A DNA stretch of 28,559 bases, from contig JAOPUS010000199.1 of NCBI GenBank assembly GCA_025963345.1, positions 1-28,559 of the forward strand, written 5' to 3'. The position numbers and the translations under genes are program-made. Numbering within the stretch: position 1 is the first letter of the stretch; each line of letters begins with the position of its first letter. The notes below the pieces were generated by a model that was not told where the DNA came from, did not search any database, and was given only the letters and a program-made list of their open reading frames with translations. Of this stretch, positions 1-9,145 are shown in pieces. The DNA comes from Blastococcus sp. (GTDB lineage: Bacteria; Actinomycetota; Actinomycetes; Mycobacteriales; Geodermatophilaceae).

Positions 1-104
1 GGCTTGCCCCCGGGCACGGCCGTCTTCCGCCGGGCGGGCACCTTCGGGCCGCCGGCGGTCGCGTCGGTGCTCTCGCTTCCGGTCTGGCTGGTCTTCGTGG
101 GCAC
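1..104 (-). CDS. topA: Partial N-terminus, probably DNA topoisomerase I
   Basis: The reverse strand from a GTG at 104 is open to the window edge and reads about 34 residues of a Lys/Thr/Ser/Gly-rich tail beginning MPTKTSQTGSESTD. AGGAG lies 4 nt before the GTG, and an in-frame TGA a little further upstream leaves no other good start. No conserved domain is inside the window, so the name rests on context: in mycobacteria and Streptomyces topA lies next to this helicase, pyrophosphatase and Tad neighbourhood, and actinobacterial TopA proteins often have a short, disordered, basic N-terminal tail before the Toprim domain. TopA would relax negatively supercoiled DNA. Any other protein with a basic tail would fit the visible residues equally well. 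Confidence 0.5.
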   Translation of the reverse strand, partial: MPTKTSQTGSESTDATAGGPKVPARRKTAVPGGK

Positions 105-247
105 GGTGCTCCTGTCGGTGGTACTGCAGTGGTGCCGAGTTCGTGCTGGTCAGGCTTCGTGTGCGGCGGGTCGGCGGGCGGTGCCGGTTGGGTCGAATCC
201 GTGGTCCGGTCCCGAACGTCCCCGACTCCGGCGGGCGCCGCCGCGAT

Positions 248-301
248 TCGCCCCCCGGCGGGCCACGGTAAGCCACCCGCCCGACAAGCCGCCGGGGGCG
301 A
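248..301 (-). terminator. Possible stem-loop terminator after the DUF1023 gene
   Basis: Two arms, 248-261 and 289-301, are complementary over about 13 bp with a single unpaired base, around a 27-nt loop. It lies roughly 70-125 bp past the hydrolase stop codon and before the GTG at 104. There is no U-tract, as is usual in high-GC actinobacteria. The long loop makes it uncertain. The rest of 105-373 shows no coding signal. Confidence 0.3.
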
Positions 302-373
302 CCCTCCCTGGGCGTGCCGTCACCGGGACCAACGCCGGGTGGTCGGTCGTGTTCCCGACGGGCGGCAGCGTCG

Positions 374-1837
374 TCACAACGGGGTCCGCCGCCCGGTCAC
401 CACCTCCCCGACCGCGGCCAGTGTCGGGTAGTCCGGGTCGAGGTAGTCGGAGTGCCCCATCGCCGATGTGACGGGCAGTCCGGTGGAGCCGTAGCGCTCC
501 TCCCGGGTGCCGCCGTCGCCGAACCAGTCCAGCCGTGGGACGACGTCCCCGTCCGATGCCGCGTCGAAGACCGCCGCTGCTTCGAGGCTCGCTGCGTCGT
601 CCTCCATCCCGGGACTTCCCAGGAGCACGACGGCGTCGGCCGGGAGCCTCCCGGGCACGTCGGCGGCCTCGTCGACCACGACCGTGCCGTAGCTGTGGGC
701 CACGACCGTGGTGCGCGGCGCCCCGGTCCCGGTCGCGGTGCGAGCGGCCGCCAGACCCGCGAGGGTGGCGGCGAGTGCGGGTCCACCACGCCAGGCGGCG
801 GTGCGCGTGATGGCCGACCACAGGGTGCCCGGCGGGCGGTAGCCCAGCCAGACCGCCGTCGCGACCGTCGTCCCGGGAGCGGCCGCCCGTCCGGCCGCGG
901 CGAGTCGCCGGGCGTCGCTGACCAGGCCGCCGAGGTCGTCCCCCGGCGAGTTCCCGATGCCCGGAACCAGGAGGGCGACCGCGTCGGCGGTGTCCAGATC
1001 CCCCAGTGCCAGCACCACCCGGTCGCCGGCCAGGTCCAGCAGGTGCAGTTGGACCTGCTGTCCGGCCGCCTCCTCGGCCGCGATCCGCCGGGCGACCACA
1101 CGGGCGGTGCGCGCAGCAGCGGACGGGATCCGCGGGTCGCGGAGCGCGCGGTCCAGGAGCAGGCGGTTGGCTCGGTCCCGGGCCCAGGAGGGGACGCCGT
1201 CGAGCGCGCCCACCGCAGCGGGCGACATGGCGATCACGGCCCACTGCGCTCGGGCGGAGAGCCCGGCCCACCACGCGCCGACCGCGGCAGGTGGCCCCGG
1301 TGACGGCAGCCCGGGCGCCTGGAACGGCCCCATGACCGGGACGAGGGTCAACAGGTCCTGGAAGTCAGCGGGAGCGAAGGCGTCACGGACGCCGAGGCCG
1401 GAGAGGGCGTCAGCGGCACACTCCGCCGCCGCTGCGGCGAGAGCCGCGTGCGCAAGGGCGGCGTCCGCGGCCGGCGCCGGGAGTCCGTCCCCGACGGGCA
1501 CCAGGATTGCCGCGGCCAGCGCCTGGGCGGCGAGCTCCTGCGCGAACGCGGCCTCGGTGACCAGGCGCTCATAGGCCGACAGAGACCCCTCGAAGGCGTG
1601 CCCGACGGCCGAGCCCACCGCCGAGACGTCGGACAGCGCGGCCACGGCGCTCTGGGCAGCGGGACCGGACCAGCTGTCCCCCGCTGCCAGAGCCCGCCCC
1701 ACCCCCTCGAGCCGGGCCCGCCAGGTCAGCAGACGGTCGATCGTCTCCGCGAGCACCGCGACCGCCCGCCGGGCCAGCGGGACGTCCCAGGCCGCGACGG
1801 CGTGCAGCCGGGCCGCGTCGGCGAGCGGGGCGGTCAT
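374..1837 (-). CDS. DUF1023-type alpha/beta hydrolase with WXG-like N-terminal region
   Basis: This 487-residue protein has two parts. Residues 1-200 are Ala-rich and helical with a WSG turn near residue 56, as in WXG100/EspC-like proteins. The C-terminal half is an alpha/beta hydrolase of the DUF1023 family: the nucleophile elbow is AHSYGT with Ser382, followed by LLGSPG, an acidic stretch SDGDVVPRLD and the late His of GHSDYLDP. The chosen ATG shares ATGA (1834-1837) with the stop of the EspC-like gene, so the two are probably translationally coupled; the reading frame is open further upstream but that part reads as noncoding. DUF1023 hydrolases are common in Actinobacteria, often next to small ESX-type proteins, and their substrates are mostly unknown. 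An esterase or lipase-like activity, perhaps outside the membrane, is inference. Confidence 0.85.
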   Translation of the reverse strand: MTAPLADAARLHAVAAWDVPLARRAVAVLAETIDRLLTWRARLEGVGRALAAGDSWSGPAAQSAVAALSDVSAVGSAVGHAFEGSLSAYERLVTEAAFAQELAAQALAAAILVPVGDGLPAPAADAALAHAALAAAAAECAADALSGLGVRDAFAPADFQDLLTLVPVMGPFQAPGLPSPGPPAAVGAWWAGLSARAQWAVIAMSPAAVGALDGVPSWARDRANRLLLDRALRDPRIPSAAARTARVVARRIAAEEAAGQQVQLHLLDLAGDRVVLALGDLDTADAVALLVPGIGNSPGDDLGGLVSDARRLAAAGRAAAPGTTVATAVWLGYRPPGTLWSAITRTAAWRGGPALAATLAGLAAARTATGTGAPRTTVVAHSYGTVVVDEAADVPGRLPADAVVLLGSPGMEDDAASLEAAAVFDAASDGDVVPRLDWFGDGGTREERYGSTGLPVTSAMGHSDYLDPDYPTLAAVGEVVTGRRTPL

Positions 1838-2157
1838 CGGGGTGGCCGGCCGGGTGCGGCTCTGTCCGCGAGCGCCGCATCCTCGGCCCGGTAGGCGGCT
1901 GCGGCGGCGGAGAGAGTGCCGGCCAGCGCGCTGCTCCGGGCTGCCAGGACCTCCTGCAGACAGGCCCAGGCGGTGGCGGTGGCGCCGGCGGTCCATCCCT
2001 CGTCGCCGGCGAGGGCCACGGGGAAGGACGCGGCGGCCGACCGGGTCCACCCCGCGTCGTCGGCGAGCTCAGCGGCCAGTGCGCCGAGCTCGGTGGCAAG
2101 CGCCTCCACCGCGTCGGGACGCACGGTGAACGACGCGTCGGGGAGCGGGTGTGACAT
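1834..2157 (-). CDS. EspC/WXG100-like type VII secretion target
   Basis: This 107-residue helical protein has the size and style of the EspC (DUF2580) and WXG100 families, small helical-hairpin proteins exported by ESX/type VII systems. Near the C-terminus it carries Y89-R-A-E-D93, which fits the YxxxD/E type VII export signal. Trp residues at 37, 55 and 64 punctuate Ala-rich helices. The ATG at 2157 is favoured over upstream starts because the family-like sequence begins here. It overlaps the hydrolase gene by 4 bp, suggesting co-export or complex formation with it. No ESX ATPase or channel gene is in the window, so the secretion machine must be encoded elsewhere. A TGTGGA direct repeat lies 84-109 bp upstream. 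The fold is confident; secretion is inference. Confidence 0.75.
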   Translation of the reverse strand: MSHPLPDASFTVRPDAVEALATELGALAAELADDAGWTRSAAASFPVALAGDEGWTAGATATAWACLQEVLAARSSALAGTLSAAAAAYRAEDAALADRAAPGRPPR

Positions 2158-2240
2158 CGGAGCCTCCGTCGTCGTCCCGGTCCAGAGCGGACCGGAGGCG
2201 ACGGACGCTAGGAGTGCGCCGGCTCGTCGTGCCGGCCGTC

Positions 2241-2266
2241 GTCCACAACGGACGCCGGTGTCCACA
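2241..2266 (-). promoter_or_regulatory. TGTGGA-N13-TGTGGAC direct repeat, copy 1
   Basis: On the minus strand TGTGGA (2266-2261) is followed after exactly 13 bp by TGTGGAC (2247-2241). It sits upstream of the EspC-like gene, reading in the direction of its transcription. The same half-sites with the same spacing recur at 8384 and 12239, with a weaker copy at 17612. Operator function is inferred from recurrence and intergenic position. Confidence 0.55.
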
Positions 2267-2271
2267 CCCTC

Positions 2272-2316
2272 GCCGGGATCCTCCGGCCGGCGGGCTGCCG
2301 GCCGGAGGATCCCGGC
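2272..2316 (-). terminator. Perfect 20-bp hairpin after hppA
   Basis: Arms 2272-2291 and 2297-2316 are perfectly complementary over 20 bp with a 5-nt loop. The hairpin begins about 10 bp past the hppA stop codon, the usual place for an intrinsic terminator. No T-run follows on either strand, so it is of the U-less type found in high-GC bacteria. Confidence 0.75.
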
Positions 2317-2325
2317 GTGCGGAGC

Positions 2326-4587
<2,262 letters not shown>

Positions 4588-4646
4588 GTGTTCCTCCAAG
4601 CGGTCGACTGCCGCCGGGAGGCGTGGTGCACCCCGGGTCGGCGGAG

Positions 4647-4679
4647 GGTGCGTCCGGCCCGCAGGTGTCTCCACGCACC
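4647..4679 (-). promoter_or_regulatory. Stem-loop in the hppA 5' leader
   Basis: Arms 4647-4653 and 4673-4679 form a 7-bp GC-rich stem with a 19-nt loop, inside the likely untranslated leader of hppA. I do not recognise it as any known riboswitch class. Confidence 0.3.
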
Positions 4680-4692
4680 GGAACGCGGCGCG

Positions 4693-4698
4693 AGTGTA
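4693..4698 (-). promoter_or_regulatory. hppA: Possible -10 element of hppA (TACACT)
   Basis: TACACT on the minus strand matches the actinobacterial TANNNT -10 pattern and would start a leader of about 100 nt before the ATG at 4587. No convincing -35 hexamer is visible at 16-18 bp, so support is modest. Confidence 0.35.
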
Positions 4699-4803
4699 AG
4701 GGAGATCACAACGCGTGCAGACGTCCACGACGTTCTGTTAGCTGCATCACAGGAAAGCCTGTGCCGCGGATCTTCGGTTGCCGCGGGGTGTGACAGTGGA
4801 CGG

Positions 4804-7257
4804 GTGACCGCGATCCACCCGGTCCGGCCGGCTCCCCCTCCCGGCGCGGATCCCGCTGCAGAGGGCGGTCTTTCCCCCGACGGGCGCTCCACCGACACCG
4901 TTCCGCCCGGCGCCGAGCTGCTGGCATCCGTGCTCGCCGGGACCGACGAGGAGGAGCGGCCGGTCACCCACGTCCACCACGTCCCCGTGCGCGAGAGCAG
5001 CACGCTGGACTGGCCGGAGTGGGTGAGCCCGCCTCTGCGCGCTCGGCTCGAGGAGCGCGGCGTGCTCGCGCCATGGCGGCACCAGGTCGACGCCGCGCAG
5101 TTGGCGCGCGACGGCCGGCACGTCGTCGTCGCGACGGGGACGGCGTCCGGGAAGTCGCTGGCCTACCAGCTGCCGGCCCTGACCCGCCTCGCCGAGGACC
5201 CCCGGGCCTGCGTGCTCTACCTGGCGCCGACGAAGGCCCTCGCGCGGGACCAGCTGGCCTCGGTGGCCGCCCTCGCCGACCCCTCGGTGCGGCCGGCGGC
5301 CTACGACGGGGACACCCCGGGCGAGGAGCGTGACTGGGTCCGACGGCATTCACGCTGGATCGTCACCAACCCCGACATGCTCCATCGCGGGATCCTCCCC
5401 GCGCACCAGAAGTGGTCGAGCACGCTGCGCCGGGTCGCCTACGTCGTCATCGACGAGTGCCACGCCTACCGCGGGGTGTTCGGCTCCCACGTCGGGCACG
5501 TGCTCCGCCGGCTGCGACGGATCTGCCGGCGGTACGGCGCCGAGCCGGTGTTCGTGCTGGCCTCGGCCACCGTCGCCGAGCCCGCGGCGGCCGCCTCGAG
5601 GCTGGTGGGCGCACCGGTGGAGGCGGTCACGGATGACGGCTCCCCGCGGCCCGGCGCCACCTTCGCGCTCTGGGAACCGCCGCTGACCGAGCGCACGGGC
5701 GAGCACGGGGCACCGCTGCGCCGCTCGGCTGCCGCGGACGCCGCGGGCCTGCTGGCCGACCTGGTCGAGCGTGGCGCCCGGACGCTGGCGTTCGTGCGGT
5801 CGCGGCGCAGTGCGGAGTCCGTGGCCGAGCAGGCCCGCCGGCTGCTGCACGACCGCGGTCGGGACGACCTGGTGCGTCGGGTGGACTCCTATCGCGGCGG
5901 CTACCTGCCCGAGGAACGGCGGGAGCTGGAGCGGGCACTGTCGGCCGGGGACCTGCTCGGGGTTGCGACGACCAATGCCCTGGAGCTCGGCATCGACATC
6001 GCCGGCCTGGACGCGGTGGTGTTGGCCGGCTATCCCGGGACGCTGGCGTCGCTGTGGCAGCAGGCAGGGCGCGCGGGCCGGGCGCAGAAGGAGTCGCTGG
6101 TCGTCTTCGTCGCGCGGGACGACCCGCTGGACCACTACCTGGCCCACCACCCGCGGGCGGTCTTCGGCCGCCCGATCGAGGCCACGGTCACCGATCCGAG
6201 CAACCCCTACGTCCTGGGTCCGCAGCTGTGCTGTGCCGCCGCCGAGCTGCCGCTGCGGCCGGAGGACCTCCCGGACTTCGGCGGGCCGACGGCCGAGGCG
6301 CAGCTCGAGGAGCTGGTGGCCGCCGGTCAGCTGCGGCGGCGCCCGGCCGGTTGGTACTGGGCCGGGCGGGGACGGCCGGACGTCGACATCCGCGGGAGCG
6401 GCGAGCAGCCGGTGTCGATCGTCGAGGCCGGCACCGGCCGGCTGCTGGGCACGGTCGACGGGGACGCCGCCCACTCGACGGTCCATGACGGAGCCCTCTA
6501 CGTGCACCGCGGCGAGACCTTCGTCGTCGACGAGTTCGACGTCGACGACGCCTGTGCGGTCGTGCACCCCGAGAGCCCGGAGTGGACCACGGTGGCCCGC
6601 GACATCACCGACCTCGGCATCGTCTCGATCGACCAGAGCCGCCGGTTGGGCACCGTCACGGCGCACACCGGCGTGGTCGACGTGACCAACCAGGTGGTGG
6701 CCTACCAGCGGCGGCGGCTGGGCACCGGTGAGGTGCTCGCGGAGTTCCCGTTGGACCTGCCGGCCCGCCAGCTGCGGACCCGTGCGGTGTGGCTGACCCT
6801 CGACGAGCGCGCGGTGGAGCGGGCCGAGGTCGACGAGGTCGAGCTGCCCGGGTCCCTGCACGCCGCCGAGCACGCTGCCATCGGCATCCTGCCGCTGCTG
6901 GCGACCTGCGACCGGTGGGACCTCGGGGGGCTCTCCACCGCCCTGCACCCGGACACCGGTGCGGCCACGATCGTCGTCTACGACGGGCATCCCGGCGGTG
7001 CCGGTTTCGCCGAGCGCGGCTTCACGGTGCTGCGGAGGTGGCTGCAGGCGACCCGGGCGACCGTGGCGAGCTGTGAGTGCGAGAGCGGCTGCCCGTCCTG
7101 CGTGCAGTCGCCCAAGTGCGGCAACGGCAACGACCCCTTGGACAAGGCGGGGGCGGTGCGCGTGCTCGACGTGGTCCTGGACGAACTGGCCGCCGTCGAG
7201 GGCCCGATGGACGACACCTCGGACGACGACGCCCCGGGGGATGACCACACCCGCTGA
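4804..7257 (+). CDS. DECH-box superfamily 2 helicase with DUF1998 domain
   Basis: This 817-residue ATP-dependent helicase has Walker A ATGTASGKS with Lys117, the Walker B box DECH at 217-220, LASAT as motif III, and QQAGRAGR as motif VI in the second RecA domain. The C-terminal DUF1998 part holds a cysteine group (Cys757, 759, 763, 766, 772), likely binding Zn as in the MrfA/YprA DNA-repair helicases. It matches the helicase of the actinobacterial helicase/secretion neighbourhood, always found by the Tad block though no link has been shown. The frame is open far upstream, but that stretch is antisense to hppA; GTG at 4804 is the first start after the intergenic region and gives a normal N-terminus. 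It lacks a good ribosome binding site. A role in DNA repair is by family analogy. Confidence 0.93.
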   Translation: MTAIHPVRPAPPPGADPAAEGGLSPDGRSTDTVPPGAELLASVLAGTDEEERPVTHVHHVPVRESSTLDWPEWVSPPLRARLEERGVLAPWRHQVDAAQLARDGRHVVVATGTASGKSLAYQLPALTRLAEDPRACVLYLAPTKALARDQLASVAALADPSVRPAAYDGDTPGEERDWVRRHSRWIVTNPDMLHRGILPAHQKWSSTLRRVAYVVIDECHAYRGVFGSHVGHVLRRLRRICRRYGAEPVFVLASATVAEPAAAASRLVGAPVEAVTDDGSPRPGATFALWEPPLTERTGEHGAPLRRSAAADAAGLLADLVERGARTLAFVRSRRSAESVAEQARRLLHDRGRDDLVRRVDSYRGGYLPEERRELERALSAGDLLGVATTNALELGIDIAGLDAVVLAGYPGTLASLWQQAGRAGRAQKESLVVFVARDDPLDHYLAHHPRAVFGRPIEATVTDPSNPYVLGPQLCCAAAELPLRPEDLPDFGGPTAEAQLEELVAAGQLRRRPAGWYWAGRGRPDVDIRGSGEQPVSIVEAGTGRLLGTVDGDAAHSTVHDGALYVHRGETFVVDEFDVDDACAVVHPESPEWTTVARDITDLGIVSIDQSRRLGTVTAHTGVVDVTNQVVAYQRRRLGTGEVLAEFPLDLPARQLRTRAVWLTLDERAVERAEVDEVELPGSLHAAEHAAIGILPLLATCDRWDLGGLSTALHPDTGAATIVVYDGHPGGAGFAERGFTVLRRWLQATRATVASCECESGCPSCVQSPKCGNGNDPLDKAGAVRVLDVVLDELAAVEGPMDDTSDDDAPGDDHTR

Positions 7258-7632
7258 CGCGGCTGCCCCCGGGGCGACCGGCCCGGCCCGGGCGCGAGCG
7301 GTCGCCGAGAAGGCCCCCAGCCGGCCGAAGCGGACCCGGACCCTGACGTCCACCTCCGCGACGGCGCCCTCGCCGATGCGGCACCCGGTCAGCTCCGCGG
7401 CGTTCGCCTGCGCCACCCGCTCCCCGACGGAGCAGGCATCGGCGTCGGCGAGCACGGCGCGCCCCGCCGCGGCGAGTGCAGCGAGGTCGGCTGCAGCCGT
7501 GGCCCGGTGCCGTGCGACCACCGCGGCGCCGACGACGACGGCCGACGCGCCGACCAGCGCCAGGACCGCGGACAGGGCCAGCACCCACACGGTCGCCGAA
7601 CCGCGCTCCCCCACCGGACGCCGGATCCTCAT
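7258..7632 (-). CDS. TadE/G-like small protein; no stop codon at expected end
   Basis: The frame starting at ATG 7632 (GGAGGAGG upstream) encodes a protein of the helicase-neighbourhood TadE-like type. Residues 12-42 form a membrane helix (TVWVLALSAVLALVGASAVV), followed by the typical VARHRATAAADLAALAAA and a basic end with ARARAGP. Family members are about 110-130 residues, so the protein should end close to 7258. No stop occurs in this frame there: it runs on, antisense and in register with helicase codons, to 5350. The end given here is therefore where family-like sequence stops, not a codon. Either translation runs into the helicase antisense region or a frameshift or sequence error has removed the end. 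The start overlaps the stop of the TadE gene (7629-7632), the last link of the Tad operon. Confidence 0.65.
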
Positions 7633-8021
7633 CCCGCCTCCTCCGGGACGCCCGGTTCCCTCATCGCCACCGCCTCCGCCATGACGGTGATCGCCAGCGG
7701 CACGGGGCCCAACGGTGCGATCCGGGCGGAGACCCTCACCCGGACCTCCTCGGCCCCGACGGAAACGGTGGTGCTCGCCCCGTCGGGCGCAGCGCGGGCG
7801 ACCAGCTCCTCGACGACGGCCACCGGCTCGCCGCGCGCTGCAGCCCGAGCGCCCTCCCGCGCGGCGTCCACGCACCGCAGCTGCGCACCCACCACGGTCA
7901 CCGCGGCGACAGCACCCGCGAGGACGAGGAGCAGGACCGGCAGCACCACAGCCGTCTCGGCCGTGACCATGCCGGCCTCACGACGGCCGACCGCCCGCAG
8001 CCGCACGACGCGACCCCCCAT
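7629..8021 (-). CDS. TadE-family pseudopilin-like protein
   Basis: This 130-residue protein has a short basic N-terminus, then GMVTAE with the conserved Glu22 just before a hydrophobic helix at about 23-45, and a small extracytoplasmic domain starting with QLRCVDAAREGARAAARG. That is the TadE pattern: a minor pilin-like component of Tad/Flp pili, membrane-anchored through the N-terminal helix and possibly cut by a prepilin peptidase after Gly17. ATG 8021 lies 3 bp after the stop of the Flp-like gene and the end overlaps the next gene by 4 bp, so it is in the same transcript. The mycobacterial counterpart is Rv3655c by position. Confidence 0.88.
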   Translation of the reverse strand: MGGRVVRLRAVGRREAGMVTAETAVVLPVLLLVLAGAVAAVTVVGAQLRCVDAAREGARAAARGEPVAVVEELVARAAPDGASTTVSVGAEEVRVRVSARIAPLGPVPLAITVMAEAVAMREPGVPEEAG

Positions 8022-8024
8022 CGG

Positions 8025-8294
8025 TCAGGACAACGTCGCGAGCGCCGACTCGACCAGGTCGGTCAGCCCCGTCACGATCGACCCTCCGGTGACCACCCGG
8101 TAGAGGACCGCGGCGAACGCGCAGGCGGCCACCGTGCCGACGGCGTACTCCGCAGTGCTCATGCCCGCCTCCGGGGTCGCGCGGACGGCAGCCCACCGCC
8201 GGGCGAGGGGATGCCTCCGTCGCGGTGGGGCCGCCATCGGTGGGTCCGGCTCCTCCTCGTCCGCTTCGAAGTACTCGGTCAGCGTGCTGGTCAT
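8025..8294 (-). CDS. DUF4244 Flp-like pilin
   Basis: An 89-residue protein with a long acidic then basic leader, followed by EAGMSTAEYAVGTVAA and a hydrophobic helix. Cleavage after Gly44 with Glu49 at mature position 5 is the type IV prepilin signature, and the mature peptide of about 45 residues has the size of Flp pilins. This is the DUF4244 family, represented by Rv3656c in M. tuberculosis. It is probably the structural subunit of the Tad-like fibre. It is the first gene after a 125-bp gap in the block; that gap holds a stem-loop and a TGTGGA direct repeat, so the pilin may have its own promoter or be stabilised separately from the upstream assembly genes. No prepilin peptidase gene is visible in the window. 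Confidence 0.9.
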   Translation of the reverse strand: MTSTLTEYFEADEEEPDPPMAAPPRRRHPLARRWAAVRATPEAGMSTAEYAVGTVAACAFAAVLYRVVTGGSIVTGLTDLVESALATLS

Positions 8295-8329
8295 CGCGAC
8301 ATCCCCTCGGTCATGGCCCGCTTCCCGGG

Positions 8330-8375
8330 CCGTGTCCCGACCCTCCCGGCGTGCGGGCCGCCGGCCCAGACACGG
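8330..8375 (-). promoter_or_regulatory. Stem-loop between tadC and the Flp-like pilin gene
   Basis: CCGTGTC (8330-8336) pairs with GACACGG (8369-8375), and inside the loop GGGCC-GCC-GGCCC (8355-8367) forms a second small hairpin. It could be an attenuator, a processing site that protects the pilin mRNA, or the terminator of the upstream assembly genes. Confidence 0.4.
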
Positions 8376-8383
8376 AGCCGATC

Positions 8384-8409
8384 TGTGGAGTGGCCCGGTT
8401 CCTGTGGAC
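8384..8409 (+). promoter_or_regulatory. TGTGGA-N13-TGTGGAC direct repeat, copy 2
   Basis: TGTGGA at 8384-8389 and TGTGGAC at 8403-8409, 13 bp apart, lie in the gap 90-115 bp upstream of the Flp-like pilin start. Relative to that gene the orientation is opposite to copy 1. Confidence 0.55.
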
Positions 8410-8419
8410 AGCGGATGAG

Positions 8420-9145
8420 TCAGCGGAAGACGTCACCGGCGATTCCGAGGACCAGCGGGACGACGCCCAGGCAGAGGAACGCCGGGAGGAAGCACGCGCC
8501 GAGCGGCGCCAGCACCCAGACGCCGGCACGGCGGACGGCGGCCTCGGCGTCGACCCGTTCGGCCGCTCGGCTGTCGGCCGCGAGCGACCCCAGTGCGGGC
8601 ACCACGGCCGCACCCGACTCCCCGGCGCGGACCAGCACCCGCCCGAGGCCGGCCAGCTCGCCCGGCACGTCGGCCCAGGCCCGGCGGGGCTCGGCACCGA
8701 GCCGGTAGAGGGCCGCCACGGTGCGCAGGTGCGCACCGAGCGGTCCCGGGACGGCCTCCCCCACCGCGGCCAGCGCGCCGGCCACCGGCACGCCCGCGGC
8801 CAGGCATACGCCGATCAGGTCGCAGGCGCCCGGCAGGTCGCGGAGCAGTGCCCTGCGGGTCACTGCCCGCTCGTCGGGGCTCGCCCTCCTGAGCAGTCGT
8901 TCGCCTCCGACCGCGACGACGCCCGCTGTGACCAGGCCCGCCCCGCCGCCGACCAGCATCCCCACCGCAAGGGCAGCCCCACACGCCAGTAGCCACCGAC
9001 GCCGCGCGGCCGCTCCATCGCCGTCCGGCCTCGGGCCCCGCCCACGACCGGCCGGCCACAGCAGGTCGAACCGGCGGACGCGGACGTCTCCCCGCGGCGC
9101 CCACAGGAGCAGCGCCGTCGCAAGAGCGAGAACTCCGACGGTCAC
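8420..9145 (-). CDS. TadC-like type II secretion F-domain protein
   Basis: This 241-residue inner-membrane protein begins with hydrophobic helices (VGVLALATALLLW and LLACGAALAVGMLVGG), then a cytoplasmic F domain with RRALLRDLPGACDLIGVCLAAG and helical repeats, and ends with a hydrophobic pair (LAPLGACFLPAFLCLGVVPLVLG). It would be a platform subunit of the Tad-like pilus assembly machine. The start is GTG 9145, giving a GTGA overlap with the tadB stop; the longer open frame upstream is antisense-type sequence inside tadB/tadA. It is the last gene before the 125-bp gap. Rv3657c is the positional counterpart. Confidence 0.88.
   Translation of the reverse strand: MTVGVLALATALLLWAPRGDVRVRRFDLLWPAGRGRGPRPDGDGAAARRRWLLACGAALAVGMLVGGGAGLVTAGVVAVGGERLLRRASPDERAVTRRALLRDLPGACDLIGVCLAAGVPVAGALAAVGEAVPGPLGAHLRTVAALYRLGAEPRRAWADVPGELAGLGRVLVRAGESGAAVVPALGSLAADSRAAERVDAEAAVRRAGVWVLAPLGACFLPAFLCLGVVPLVLGIAGDVFR

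Noticed and set aside
4..471. Plus-strand 155-codon frame at the left edge
   Set aside because: It has no domain, runs across the likely terminator and the end of the hydrolase gene, and competes with a better minus-strand start at 104.
374..2050. Longer start for the DUF1023 hydrolase
   Set aside because: The extra residues are Arg/Pro-rich frame-shifted sequence of the EspC-like gene; the 4-bp ATGA overlap marks a better start.
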